Below are positions 29,601 to 41,879 of a stretch of DNA of 64,000 nt, in pieces (positions within the stretch are counted from its first letter, which is position 1; every line of letters starts with the position of its first letter). Location: NCBI RefSeq assembly GCF_016808095.1, contig NC_068977.1, positions 1,293,675 to 1,357,674 on the forward strand, written 5' to 3'. Source of the DNA: Vigna angularis (lineage: Eukaryota > Streptophyta > Magnoliopsida > Fabales > Fabaceae). A program made the position numbers and the translations under genes. Below the pieces are notes generated by a model. The model was not told the DNA's origin. It did not search any database and saw only the letters and a program-made list of their open reading frames with translations.

Positions 29601-31060
29601 AAATACATAACTTTTTAGAAACCACTTTTCTAAAGTTATTTAACTTCTCTATAAGAATTCTCGTTCTCTATTCGTATAATTGAATAACTAAAACTGTATG
29701 ACTGATCTTGGCAGTGAACTCTTCAATTTGAATCAATCAGTTTCTCAGATAGTATAAATTGGTTTTTTGCTCATCTTTTGGTTTGTTTTGTATTTCTTTG
29801 CATGCAAGTCTTGTATGGATGCATGTGAGTTTGAGTCTTCTATAAGACTCTCTACTGAACAATGATCTTAACGGTATATCCTGATCATGTTTCTATTGTT
29901 CGTAGGAGTAGATAGGACTTTCTATGCGTTTGGAGTTGTTTTAAGCTTTCTAACGCAATTTAGTTATCTATCAGGTAAAAGAAGCTAAGATACCATTTAT
30001 TTTCAAGTTTTAATGTGATTAGAAATGTGTGTACATGTTTAATGGTATGTGATTGACTTATATTACTGTTTTTGATCGATGAAATCGTTGTTGAAATATA
30101 TTTTGAGTTTTTAAAAGAAAATATTTTCTATATTTATTTGAAAAAGAATTTGACTTTCCAAATTTAATACACAAAATAAAACTTCATCGCTTTTTAGATT
30201 TTATGTTTGAATTTAAGCAACAATAAACAACATGTGACTTTAAGAATTATACAGACTACTTTAAAGATAAATATTGATAAAATTAAAGCACATTTTAAGA
30301 GAAATTAATTTTAAGAATAAAAAACTAATCAAATAAACATCGTGGAACTCAAAGTTAAATTGAGAATATACACTATGAACAAAACCAAGAGAGATTCACG
30401 AAATAAGATTTAATGAAGATATATATCGAATAAGTGATTACAAAAAGAAAAACACAAAGAACTCGAAGAATTGATAAGTCAAGCTAATATATACATAAAT
30501 ATGAACAAACCATAAAGTTTTTTATCGGTGTTAAAAGATTTGAGTATATTATGTCTACCTTTTTATACCTCAAAAATAACATATACATGTCCTATTTTAT
30601 AGACCAAATTCGAATATTATTTTACATCATAAACTACATGTATCAAATGTAAAACTACATTTCCACTAAATAATTTTTTCTCTCAATTTACCTTTTCTCA
30701 TTCTTTTAATGTCTACATTCTTTAATTTTATAACTTCTATTCCATTCACACACTTTAAAAATAACCTCTTCTTCCAATCTTTTTTTTTTTTTATCGAACT
30801 CAAAGTATTAATCACCATTTTTTTTATATGTCGACTTATAAGAATTTCTTAACTTACTAATTTTCTTTATTTTAAATGGCAATTTTCTTCAATTAGTCGA
30901 ACACATGCTCTTGATGGATAGATCATTCTAAGAAATAAGAACTTATCAATATTTTTTACCTTTTCCCAACTCTTATATTTACTTAATAATATTAATAATA
31001 AATTATTTCCACTGATCCCAAGATGGTGGATCTGCCATGAACTCTCTTGCAAGTAAGCAG

Positions 31061-31064
<4 letters not shown>

Positions 31065-31115
<51 letters not shown>
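31065..31115. repeat. (AT)n microsatellite
   Basis: An AT dinucleotide run of about 51 bp. Open frames across it translate as Tyr-Ile repeats and are not genes. Confidence 0.95.
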
Positions 31116-31117
<2 letters not shown>

Positions 31118-31490
31118 AGAATTTCCAACATGGGACGCAAACGTTTGTGGTAGAAAACACAATAAATGCTAAATTTTTCAACATTACCTTTGTCTTGCAC
31201 TCAAACATAATGCTTTTAATTTTTCTAGCTAATTAAGTACAAGAATAAAAAGCCCTACCCCACCAAACCAAACTAGTAGTAGATAAATAAATTAGCGTTA
31301 ACACATGAATTCAAAGGATAAAATTGATAAACTTAAAATTAAAGTATAATATTATTTGAATGGTAATTAAGTTAAAATTACTCTGAAATCTATAAATAAA
31401 AGTTTGACTTACTTACCTTTACTGTTACATTAATTATCAACTGTGAAACATTAAATTAACTTTGGCATTAGAATGTCTTATAAATAACTT

Positions 31491-31496
<6 letters not shown>

Positions 31497-31561
<65 letters not shown>
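31497..31561. repeat. (AT)n microsatellite
   Basis: An AT dinucleotide run of about 65 bp, some 400 bp from the previous one. Confidence 0.95.
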
Positions 31562-31565
<4 letters not shown>

Positions 31566-32796
31566 TACAATAATTATGAGTTTAATGATAAAAATTCTAG
31601 TGTAAATTTGAATTACATATTGAATATAAATAAGTTGACTTTACAAAATTTAATGTTCTAAATTGAAAATTATGTCGTAACATCGTATATAGATATATGT
31701 TCATAGTTTAATTTCTTTTAAAAATCTTTCGTCAAAATACCAAACAGTAAAACTCTACTAAAATCGATTATTTTTCATAACCTAGAAAAAAGAAAACAGG
31801 TATATTCCGTTATAATGAATAATTCAATCTTTAGTGTTGAATTTACTCATAAACATCAAAATATGTTCACTGATCATATCAATAATAAATAAATTAAGAT
31901 TAGAAACAATCTTATAACACCACCACTAAGTAAGATTTATTGAAGAATAGAGCATGTGTGGTTTTTATTTTTGTATTTGGAAATATATTTTTGGTCCCCA
32001 CAAAAGAATATATAACTCCAAAAACAAAGTTAAGAGGTTTGACGATTTTGACAACCACAAAATGCAATAAAATAAAAATTCAGTCCATGATGATAAATAA
32101 TAATAATTCAGGAGTTGTATCTTTAGCGAAAAGGACTGTTTGGGTAGTTCCAATTTGAAAGCTACAAAAGTGTTACTTTATACTTTCTCTAATGAAAATC
32201 AGTCACTAGTATCAATTCATGCACACTTTTTCTTTTTTTATAGTTATTGTTTCAAATTGATTAAAACCAATGATTTTATTGTATTTCATTTCATATTTAA
32301 TGATATATTTTCTGGTTTTGAAGGGTCTTTGTAAATTTAAACTAATAAAAGAAAGTGATGTTATCATTTCTTGTTTTTTCATACAACATTATTAGTATCA
32401 AGTGCCAATTAAATTTGTTGATACATAATTTATATTCAGAAACTTAATATAGTAAAAGAAAATAAGATCACATAATTTGTTATCATTTAAAGATGTATAT
32501 ATGTTCATGTTTGTTAAAATTTAGTAAAAAAGATAAATTTTAAAAATAAAATAGTTTTGTTGTCGCTTTTAATATCTACATTTTGTTTGTTTGGTCACAA
32601 ATCTTGTTAATAAATCATTTTTTATAGATTGATTTTTAAAATTTTAACCAAGTTGTTTGAATCAAACTCAAATTATATTAGTTAAACTAAAACTTATTTT
32701 CACTAAATGAAAAAATCTTTAACACGTTTTATCCTATATTTGAATTAAAGTTATTACATTTTTTTCAAACCCATCTTAAAAAAAATAATAGTTTTT

Positions 32797-32911
32797 GACA
32801 CATACAAAATTTTTATATTTATTTGATACTATCTTTAATTTTTTTTAAAGTACAAAAGTTTACTTTTTTTTTATAACTATTTTATTCTTGTTATATATAT
32901 GTGTCAAATGA

Positions 32912-32915
<4 letters not shown>
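32797..32915. mobile_element. MITE-like element (TTTGACA family)
   Basis: It opens TTTTTGACACATACAAAA with TTTATTTGATAC and closes ATGTGTCAAATGAATATAAA after a TATAACTATTTTATT word, giving the inverted arrangement seen in the related copies. An (AT)n run directly abuts its right end. Confidence 0.35.

Positions 32916-32916
<1 letters not shown>

Positions 32917-32959
<43 letters not shown>
32917..32959. repeat. (AT)n microsatellite
   Basis: An AT dinucleotide run of about 43 bp abutting the MITE-like element on its left. Confidence 0.93.
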
Positions 32960-32961
<2 letters not shown>

Positions 32962-34197
32962 TATCATTATTTCATCTTTAATATAAGATTAATCTCTTTA
33001 AAAAAAACTTGGTGAGAATTTATAATTGTTTTTTAAATAGAAAAAAAAAATCCAAAAATATTAGTTTTTCCATCCATATAGAAGTGACATCATATGACAC
33101 CTAGCACAAGCTACTTTGTAGACTCAATGGAATTTAAATTAGGGTTAATGAATGATGTGGACAAGTAGAAGCACATTTATGTATAAAAACTACAAGGTTC
33201 AATATTTTAGTCATAGCTAACTATTTTGGCATGCAATTAAGAATGTAATTAAGAATGTGATCTCATAAATAAATGCAACAAAAACAAAAATCTCATTAGA
33301 TAAAAGAGGTGCTTCCTAGAAGGAAGCAAGGGGCAAAGTCAAAAGTGATATGAATGAGAAATTTTATTATTTTTTTACTTTAATTTTTTTTTCCTTATAG
33401 GAAAACATCATTATGTGGTACCCATTTATGCCATGATGGTAGAAACCCCATTGCAAATCCAATTCTAAAATGACCATAATGTGGCAAAGTAAGAGCCATC
33501 TAAAATCACCACATTTACCACAACTTTGCTATGTGCTTTCTTGAAAAAACCCTAATCCCTAGAAACCCTTTTTCATTATTCAACACCAAAGAGAACCTCA
33601 TATTAGGTAAGCTCCACCATCATTATCATCCTCATCAAAAACAACAACAACAACTTTTAAACAAAATCCCTTGGTCATGCCAACTGTTTCATGTTCACTC
33701 CTTAAACTAATCAAAGATTCTTAGCCATGATAGGAACCAAAAAATCTAATTAATACCTAAAATCATGCAAGCACTAAAGATGCAAGAGGGTCATTGAGAT
33801 TGTTTGCTATATTTGATTAAACCATACATTTTGGAACAGTGACAATTGCATAGGATTCTAATCATCTTATGTACTTGTCTTAATTATTATTTCCACTTGT
33901 AATAATCTGAGGAGTGTTATCACCTTGGCTGTGGTGTGCTAGAGCAAGCTAAAGTAGGTGGGCCATAGAAAATAAATAAATAACATTGGGTGGGACATAG
34001 AAGAAGATTAAAGCAAGAGTTGCAGAGGGTGTAAAAAGGTACATGGGAGGAACACCATTCATTTTAATTTGTCATCATCTATCCATTTGTGCAATGGAAA
34101 AGTATTTCCGTAATCAAAATAGTAAAACTAATTTCTGAAAATTAATCACCTAAATGAATTTTACCCTTTGTTTGTTGAGTGAAAGTAACACGATATA

Positions 34198-34330
34198 TAT
34201 TGACATTTATTTGATACATTAAAATAGTTTTACAAGAATGAATTTTTATAATGTTTCGAAAATAAAAAAATAAAAAATAAAGAAAAATAATGTCAAATAA
34301 ATATAAAAAGTTATATGTTTCAAAATATCA
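34198..34330. mobile_element. MITE-like element (TTTGACA family)
   Basis: It opens TTGACATTTATTTGATACAT with AAATAGTTTTAC and closes AATGTCAAATAAATATAAAA. The ends are inverted relative to each other. A similar but more diverged unit follows at about 34388-34520. Confidence 0.4.
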
Positions 34331-36625
34331 TTTTTCTTGTTTTTTAATAAATTCTTACGTGTGAATAAAATAATAATTGGTATATAAACTCTTACATTTA
34401 TTTCATACAAAATACAAAGATAAAGTCGTTATAAAAAATAATTTTTTTTTATATTTTTTAAAATAACAAAAAAAAGTGAAATAAATATAAAATTTTGTGT
34501 CAAAATTTTATTTCTCGTATGAATATAATCATATTTGTATAAATTATTTTAAAGAGTTAAACTATATATCAATTTTATCACTAATTTGTACAAGAATATA
34601 TTTTGCATGTGCATTTTTAGTATTAACTATTTTATGAAAATTCACAAACTTTTTGTATCCCATGATCTTAACTATTGAAAAGATATTTTCTTTTGCATGG
34701 GTAAGGTAGCTTTAGGATAGTTGGAGAATTTGACCCACCCATGTACAATATAACACGTTTGTGTTTACGACTTTTGTGTATGGACTTAGTGGAAAAAAAA
34801 ACTATTGAGTTGAAACCTAGGAACCACAAGATAACCACAAGATGTAAAAAGGAGTACGACTCTTTTTAAAAATAATAATAATAATAATAATAGGTAACTA
34901 TTATTTGTGTAGTTATAGGGTAATTATTATTTACTTTAAGGGTCTACTTACAATAATTTTGTTAAATTTTCATGTTTTTATCTTTGTTTCTTCATGTTTG
35001 TCAATTCCCAAAAAAATATTTTGTTTTACAATAATAAGTAAAAAGATTAAAAATTTAGTTATTTCTTTTTATTTACATTGGGACCAAATTAAATAAATAC
35101 CAAAATAAAAAAAAGTCTTAAAAGAATTTTTGTCAATGAAATCTTAATTAGAAACGACAGATTTTTTTTTTAAATGCTTGTAAAGAGAACAAAAAAGTAC
35201 TTTCTTGAGATTAATAGTAGCTAAAAATGTATTCAACATAACTATATTTGAATTATTTGCTTCATATTTTAACATCTCAGAAAGATTCTTCTTTTAGAAA
35301 AAAAAAACATGTGTTTATTCCTCAGCCAATTCCATGTTTTTGGATATTCTAACATACATCACCCTTGAAGCAAGAGTTGATTGTTTCTGCATAATTTGCA
35401 TATTTGAATGTGAAGTTGGATAAAAACTCAAATCTTTGATGCAGTTCCAAACCCAAGAAAAACAAATCATCCGTTTCTTGTGGGATTTCTTGAGAATATT
35501 TGAGGCATGGTGGGAGCAGAACAAAAGAGAGAAACATAATTTATGACAAAGAGAAAGAATTGAGTCAGAGAAAGTTTCTTCTTCTGCAGAAGATTTCAGA
35601 TTTTGGAGTAACAAGACCCAACATGTCACATTAGTACATATTCAGGAGATGAAAATTTGCACCAAAATTTTGTTAAAACTTTCAGCTCTCAATAACTCCA
35701 ACTTCTGCACCCATGTGTGTGTGACAGTTTCACATTAATGTAAACAAAAAATTAGCATGGAAATATTAGGTACTGAGAATTAAGTCCTTTTGGTCTAACA
35801 CACCAAACAATTAGGTATATCCAATTGCACATGAAATGGAGCAATAAAAGCAGAGAAGAACCAACCAAACTAACCCAAAAAGGGAAACAATAGCTGCTCC
35901 AAACTACAACCAGACCTTCTTCAAAAGGCTAAAACTTACACCAAAACAGAATCTTCACTCACAGCACAAAAGGGTCACACAGTTAAAAAAGCAAAAAACA
36001 CCCAATACAAAGCAAATCATAGTTCATGTTTGTCAAGTGTAAAACCCTCTCATTCTGTCACTCTACTACAACTTATCAGAATCACAATGATTTCATTTCA
36101 TTTCTCCCAAATACAAGCAAAATCTCAAGATATATTTAAAGCTTCTCATTAGTGAAAAAAGAGAGTAAATAAACTGCATAATAGTCTCTAACAAAAAATC
36201 AAAGCAAAACCTACTCAATCCTCCTTTCTGACTTCTAAATATCATTCTCTTTTTCCTTCAAACTTTATACACAAGTTCTTGTTTCTCAACCTAGGAAAAG
36301 AAGAAAGAGCAATTACAAGCATTCAGAACAACAAAACTCACCCCACGAGAACAAAGCAGGCACTTCCAATCATTCATGAACTCTCACAAACACATACATA
36401 ATAAACCATGTATGTGAAGTAATGAAACAAACACACGTAACTTTTAAGTATGTGTCTGCAAAACTAACCATTGCTTCTTCTTTTTTTCTCATCATGAACA
36501 GCTGAAATCACTTACTTTATCATATACATATATATAGAAATTGAATTTTGAGTTCCAAATAAAAGTACACTACCCAAATCTCTCTCTTCTAAGACCTTGT
36601 TGGCTGTTAGTTGAATGAAGTAGAA

Positions 36626-36934
36626 TCATTTGGCTTTATGGCACTTGAACACACTCTCCAAATCAGGTGGTGTGAAGAACTCTCTGACACCGCCACTGCC
36701 ACCACCACACCTGGTCGGAGGTCTGCACTTCCGCGGCGCTGGCGGGCAAGACAAATTGTCAGGTATTCTTGATTCCTTAGCTGTAGGTGTTGTGGAAAGT
36801 TCTTCACCGTTGTCGTCTTTGTTCTCACCGCCATTAACGCGCTTCGTGTTGATGGGTTTGAGAGACCGAACAGTGATTCCGGCAATTACCCACTTCTTGG
36901 ATTCTGATTCCAGGTCCGAATGAGAGAAACCCAT
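36626..36934 (-). CDS. SMR6: SIAMESE-related cyclin-dependent kinase inhibitor (SMR6-like)
   Basis: A single-exon gene of 102 residues. SMR proteins bind and inhibit plant CDK-cyclin complexes, restraining division and promoting endoreduplication. Visible family motifs in order are MGFS and [10 protein letters not shown] (14-23), STTPTA (47-52), CPPAPRK (63-69) and the C-terminal cyclin/CDK-contact block [13 protein letters not shown] (84-96). The MGFS...KWVIAGI start and STTPTAK block match SMR6 rather than SIM/SMR1; this assignment is from memory of the family. Length and lack of introns are normal. A palindromic TTTGGCGCCAAA lies about 285 bp upstream of the ATG, suggesting E2F/DP control. 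The 5' leader to about 37.2 kb is A/G-rich on the plus strand, so pyrimidine-rich in the mRNA. Confidence 0.92.
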   Translation of the reverse strand: MGFSHSDLESESKKWVIAGITVRSLKPINTKRVNGGENKDDNGEELSTTPTAKESRIPDNLSCPPAPRKCRPPTRCGGGSGGVREFFTPPDLESVFKCHKAK

Positions 36935-37217
36935 GTTGGTAAAAAGACGGAAGAGAAGAAGCTTGGGTTAAAGGTTACAGCTTTTGGATGAACAAGAGGA
37001 GGAAGAGGGAATAACAGAAAAGGGTTTTTCAGTTTTTGTCTTGAAGGATCAAAAGGAATGAAGAAAAGAAAAGGAAGATGATAGTAAGAAAAGGGAGTGT
37101 GAGAGTTGAATCTGAGTTTTTCAGTAGGAAAATATGAATTTTTCCAGGAAAAAGAAGAAGAGAATGAGAGAGAGAAAGGGGATGACCGGGGTTTTACGGG
37201 CAGAGTCAATATGAGAT

Positions 37218-37229
37218 TTTGGCGCCAAA
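37218..37229. promoter_or_regulatory. Palindromic E2F-type site upstream of SMR6
   Basis: TTTGGCGCCAAA fits the plant E2F consensus TTTSSCGC on both strands and lies in the presumed promoter or leader of the SMR gene. The match is exact; its function is inferred. Confidence 0.6.
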
Positions 37230-37948
37230 TTTTCATTGGTTTGGACATCAACGGCTCTTTTTCCCGCCTTTGGTTTTTGGCTGAATTTCCTATTTTACCC
37301 CTTTTTTGTTTTAATTTTATTTATTTGTTTAATAAGTTTATAGGAAGTGATGCTTTTTTTTAAACATAGTAACACTAATATCGGTGTAAAAGTAATGAGT
37401 CACACGACATCGTTTGATATGGCAAACCTATTCTTGAAATATTTTGTACAGGTGTCACATGTGAAATTTTAGTTAAAAATAAACAAAGTTATAATTTTGT
37501 TTTACTTTTAAATTTATTGTTGTTTCCATTTATTTATTATAAAATGAAAACTTATTTTTTCTTTATTTTTTGTTTATTATAGATTGTATTTAATTTATTT
37601 TCCAGCTACCTTAAGATTATTGCACTATAGAAAATTATTCACTATACCTGAAAACATGTGATCATTTAATTGAAATAAAAAGGCAAATAATACATGTAAT
37701 TTGAAATTTGGTCAAAATTACATGTTTTTAAATATTTTGTACTGCTTAAAAAAAGTATCTTAAATATTTGAGTTTATTCTGAATTAAATTTTAATTGCAA
37801 TTAATCTTATAAACTAAAGTAATATAAAACTAGATTTGCAAAGGATCAACCAAGTAAAGAAAAAGACTCTATCAGTGAATTGCACGTGCACCTGTCAAAT
37901 AACAAGGAAATCCAATCACTCCATTCAAAGCAAGAGATGAGGTTTTTA

Positions 37949-37983
37949 ATAATAATAATAATAATAATAATTATTATTATTAT
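37949..37983. repeat. (AAT)n/(ATT)n inverted trinucleotide repeat
   Basis: About seven AAT units run directly into about four ATT units, making a nearly perfect palindrome that could form a hairpin or cruciform. Confidence 0.9.
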
Positions 37984-38619
37984 ATAATAAAATTCTCATT
38001 TTAGAAAGTAAAGAAATCATAAGTTGCCATAATATATTAATTGCAATGAAAAAGAAATTAGATAAGAAGTATTTCCACTGAGTTATTTTTTTTTTTCATT
38101 TTGTTCTTGAAACACGAAAAAATGAAGAATACGAGATTGAGAAATTTAAACAGGTAAAAAATTTGAATAATTGTAAAATTAGAAATAAAGTAAACTATAA
38201 TATCTAATTGAGAGATGGTAGGAGAAAGATATTAGGTTAAAAATATAAAATAAGAGATGCATTAAAAAATAATATTCCACATGCCATCAACAGTTTTTTC
38301 ACAAAAACTAAATTATCTAAAGTCTAACACATCATTTTAATATTCTTCTCTCATAAAAGAATAAACTTGAATAATATTTAGTTTTATCTTGAAGATTGAA
38401 TAAATTAAAAAAATTCAAAATTGATCAAAAATAATTTTTATTTATAAAATTAAAAATTGAAAAATTTTATTTGAAGCTAAAAAATTTACTTTCAGCATGG
38501 TAAAATATTAATAATTTTTCTAACATTTGATCAATACTAAAATAAAGAATTCTAACAAATTTTGAAGAAAAAAAACCTGCTTTTAAAATATTAATAAACT
38601 TAGTAATAATAATAATTAT

Positions 38620-38641
38620 ATATATATATATATATATATAT
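38620..38641. repeat. Short (AT)n microsatellite
   Basis: An AT dinucleotide run of about 22 bp. Comparable short runs occur near 40279-40294 and 40784-40807. Confidence 0.85.
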
Positions 38642-39126
38642 TCCATGCATCACACGCAAGATCTGAAACAGCTTCTGATTCTAGAACAGTGCTGACAAAA
38701 CTAGAAAAACATTTACTCATAGATGAAGCAATAGGCTCAGAACCTATGTCATTCAAAAAGGGTAAACTCATATATGTCATTTTCACAGTAAAATTTAATG
38801 AAATTTTTAAAAAATTTCAAATTTTGATATATGATATATATGATTAGAATAGGTATGTTCTAGTGTTGCATTTATCATATTTATCATTGTGGATAAGAAA
38901 TCAATGACCACATTTATTGAATGAGTAATTTATTTTCCAAATTATTGAGATCAACAATTTCAAAATTTACAAGTTGAATAAATTATACCTGCAAGTATAA
39001 ATTTATTACCAAGAAATTCATTTTTTGTCAGTACATACAATTTTAGTTTTCTTTTCCAAATGCCAAATGAAAAATCCTAAATTCTTTCTGAAATTATTAT
39101 ATATATTATTAATATTATTATTATCA

Positions 39127-39412
39127 GGTTTAACTATACTGTTTAGTTCCTGAAAACTTTTCGGTAACTTTGATTTTAGTCTTTAAATTTTGAAATAATT
39201 TCAGTTTGCCAAAAGTTTAAAAATATTGTAGTTCTTAGACATTAGATTTGAGGGTCTGAATACAATTTTAAACCTCACTCATGAAAAAAAAATAACTCAT
39301 TTAAATTCTTAAATTTTAGTATTTAGGAACCAAAGTTTAATTTTTTTTTTTCAATTTTAAGAGACTGAGAAAAATATTTTTAAATTTATAAGACCAAAAC
39401 TAATTTAGCCTA
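39127..39412. mobile_element. Degenerate MITE-like element with GGTTTAA/GGCTAAA ends
   Basis: The left end reads GGTTTAACTATACTGTTTAG followed by TTCC. The right end, on the other strand, reads GGCTAAATTAGTTTTGGTC. Internal words such as TTTTAGTCTTTAAATTTTG resemble the TTTTAGTCC words of MULE-type ends at 44.05 kb. The ends are diverged and no target duplication was found. Confidence 0.3.
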
Positions 39413-41879
39413 ATTTTTGGATTTAAAAATACAATTAAATCATATCATTATTACTATTATTGAATTCAATTTTGTAAAAAAAAACTAAATTTAGTTGAAG
39501 TAGCGAATCTTACCACAGTTTAAATTTTGAATTATTAAATTGTATTTTAAAATAAAATAGTAGAGTTGTTTTTTCAATTGAAATGTACAGTGAAATAAAT
39601 TTTCAATATTAAGCAAAAAGTTAAATATTTAATCATGCTTGAAATCACAATTTTTAAAAAGGAATTTGTGTTTTGTAAACACACTTTGCTATTTTTTTGT
39701 GATTGGAAAAATAAAATACTTAGTTAGATAACTAAAAAATAAATGTTAAATTTCCTAAGAAAGATTAAGATAAAAATTAACATATATTAAAAAAGAATGA
39801 TACCAAAATGGTAACCTTTGAAGAGGCTAAAACCTTTTAATAAAAGCTTTGATGAATGGTAAAAATCATAACACTAGGTTGGTTCCTAGTTAACTATATA
39901 TATCATAACTAAATATAAGAAATTAGTGTGAAATATGTTGGTGTTTTAAACTCAAGTATTTACCCCTCAAATTGGAAAAAACAAGTATGCTAATTTAGCA
40001 AATAATAGATGAAAGTGTATAAATTTATTTAGCATGAGTTGAATTAAATGGGTATAGAATTTGATATTTTGATAAAGTAGGTACATAGCCCCCACATAAT
40101 TGATTTGGTAGTCTTAATTAGAGACCAATACCACACTCCATTAGGGTACCCACCACACGCATTCTGCACAAATAATTTCTAACATCTTATTTCCTGTTAT
40201 GTAAATATTTTAGGTAAACCTTTGCATCAACTCACTACATAATATATGTTTGTCAATTTGCAAAATTTTACATGATTATATATATATATATATAGTGAGA
40301 TACCTTACATACATATTAGTATTGATCTCATTTTAAAATAACATAGGAGAGATCTCTTAAATATATATCTAAATATATTTATTGATTATTATTGAGCGGT
40401 ATGACGAAATAGATGTTGGTCTATCAAAACCAATGCTACAGTGTTTATTTTTAAATTTAACAAAATATAGTTAAACGCTAACTCAATTAAGATAAATGGG
40501 TCACTGGATCCAAAACTAAAGACCCACTAGTATTAAATTATACTATAAATATCACATTGATAAAACTAATTTATTTATGTTCACATTAATGATAAAAGTA
40601 ATTATACTGACTTTAAGAGTCGGAGTATCTCTTGAAAATACAAACCTAATTTACCTTACTAATTAAGAACAAATACAAAAAAGAAAAAAATTACATACGT
40701 TACAAAATGAAGACCGAGAAAGTTTATGAAATTGTAGTCTTTAAAAGATACCTAATTGATCTTGTAAAAAATAGAAAAGAAAGTATATATATATATATAT
40801 ATATATATTGAAATTATTATTATGTTTTTCAAATCATATACATATATAATATATGCAAAAGGAATGATAATGCAATACTTAAGAAAGGTTGAGTGTGAAT
40901 GTAATTCAAAAGCATGACGTTAAATTAAATTCTTCTACTTGTTTTTTTTATGGATTGGTGTTTAATCTATAAGATTTGGGAAAATTTGTATCGGATTTTT
41001 CTTTTTCTTTTTTATATATGAAAATGTTGTTTTCAAAAGTTGAAGTACGTATTTTTAAGTTTTCTTCGTATGCTCTTTTTTTTTCACTTTTTGGATGAAA
41101 CTATGAAGTTAATTTTGAACTTATTTGGATATATAGTGTTAAGTGTGGTGTCGAGGGACTATGATAGACTTACTAATTTAGAAGATTAATTTTTTATCTG
41201 TGATTATTAATTTAATAAGTTAAATATCTGATTTCATAAGATTGTTTGTAGAAAAAGATATTAATAAGAAAAAAATTGTTGATAAGATTAAGAAATTTAA
41301 GAACGTGTCTATGCAAAAAACAACTTGAGTACTAAAGTGGCCTATATTTTAATTTTTTAATTGGATAAAATAATTGAATTTAAAAAAAAAATTATTTTTA
41401 ACATTTGTATTTTAAGTTAAAATTAACAAAAGAATTAGTCAAGTTTAAATGTTCATTTAATATTTAATAACGTGTATAAAGAGTGGTGAAATTTCATTTT
41501 TTTTTAATAAATGTCAAATTCTATTTGAATTAACTCCTTAAATTTTTTATTTTTTTAAATTTCATCATCAAAACAATTTATTTTACTTTAAGGATTTTCA
41601 AACTGATAAACTAAATAAATTATTTTTTAAATTGCTTCTTCCAATATCGTATAACTGAAAAATAATTATCTGTAACGCCATTTTTTTTAGAATAATGATT
41701 TTTAATATTTAAAGTTTTTACCACACATGGCACCATTTTTTACTTTTTATTTTTGGTTATAAATATTAAAAAATCATTTTTTTAATTATTTTACCTTTTA
41801 CAACGAATTGTTAAATGATTGTTTTGGATTTCAAAGAAAATTTTTTTTTGGTCGGAACTAACAATTTGACAATTCCTAA

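Larger units (their letters stand above)
29460..36625. other. Seven kilobases of intergenic DNA
   Basis: No gene is supported. It contains an inverted copy of a dispersed repeat (29478-29600), (AT)n tracts at 31065, 31497 and 32917, and MITE-like elements near 32.8, 34.2 and 34.4 kb. A less AT-rich patch at 33.3-34.1 kb includes AAACCCTAATCCCTAG, a telo-box-like word, and TTAGGTAAGC, a donor-like word. The 104-codon frame at 35315-35629 (-) lacks an ATG start and any recognisable domain. Bases 36.0-36.6 kb are probably the 3' UTR of the SMR gene. Confidence 0.5.
37364..41874. other. Intergenic AT-rich DNA
   Basis: No gene is supported. Listed separately are an AAT/ATT palindrome at 37949, short (AT)n runs and a degenerate MITE-like element at 39127-39412. 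The word TGTAACGCC at 41671 resembles an LTR terminus but no second end is found. Short frames have no coding character. Confidence 0.5.

Noticed and set aside
35315..35629. 104-codon minus-strand frame
   Set aside because: It has no ATG at its start, no recognisable domain and no splice partners; probably chance or transcript trailer.
41671..41879. TGTAACGCC as the start of a fourth LTR
   Set aside because: No matching second terminus or target duplication was found, and LTR3 begins independently at 41880 with its own duplication.
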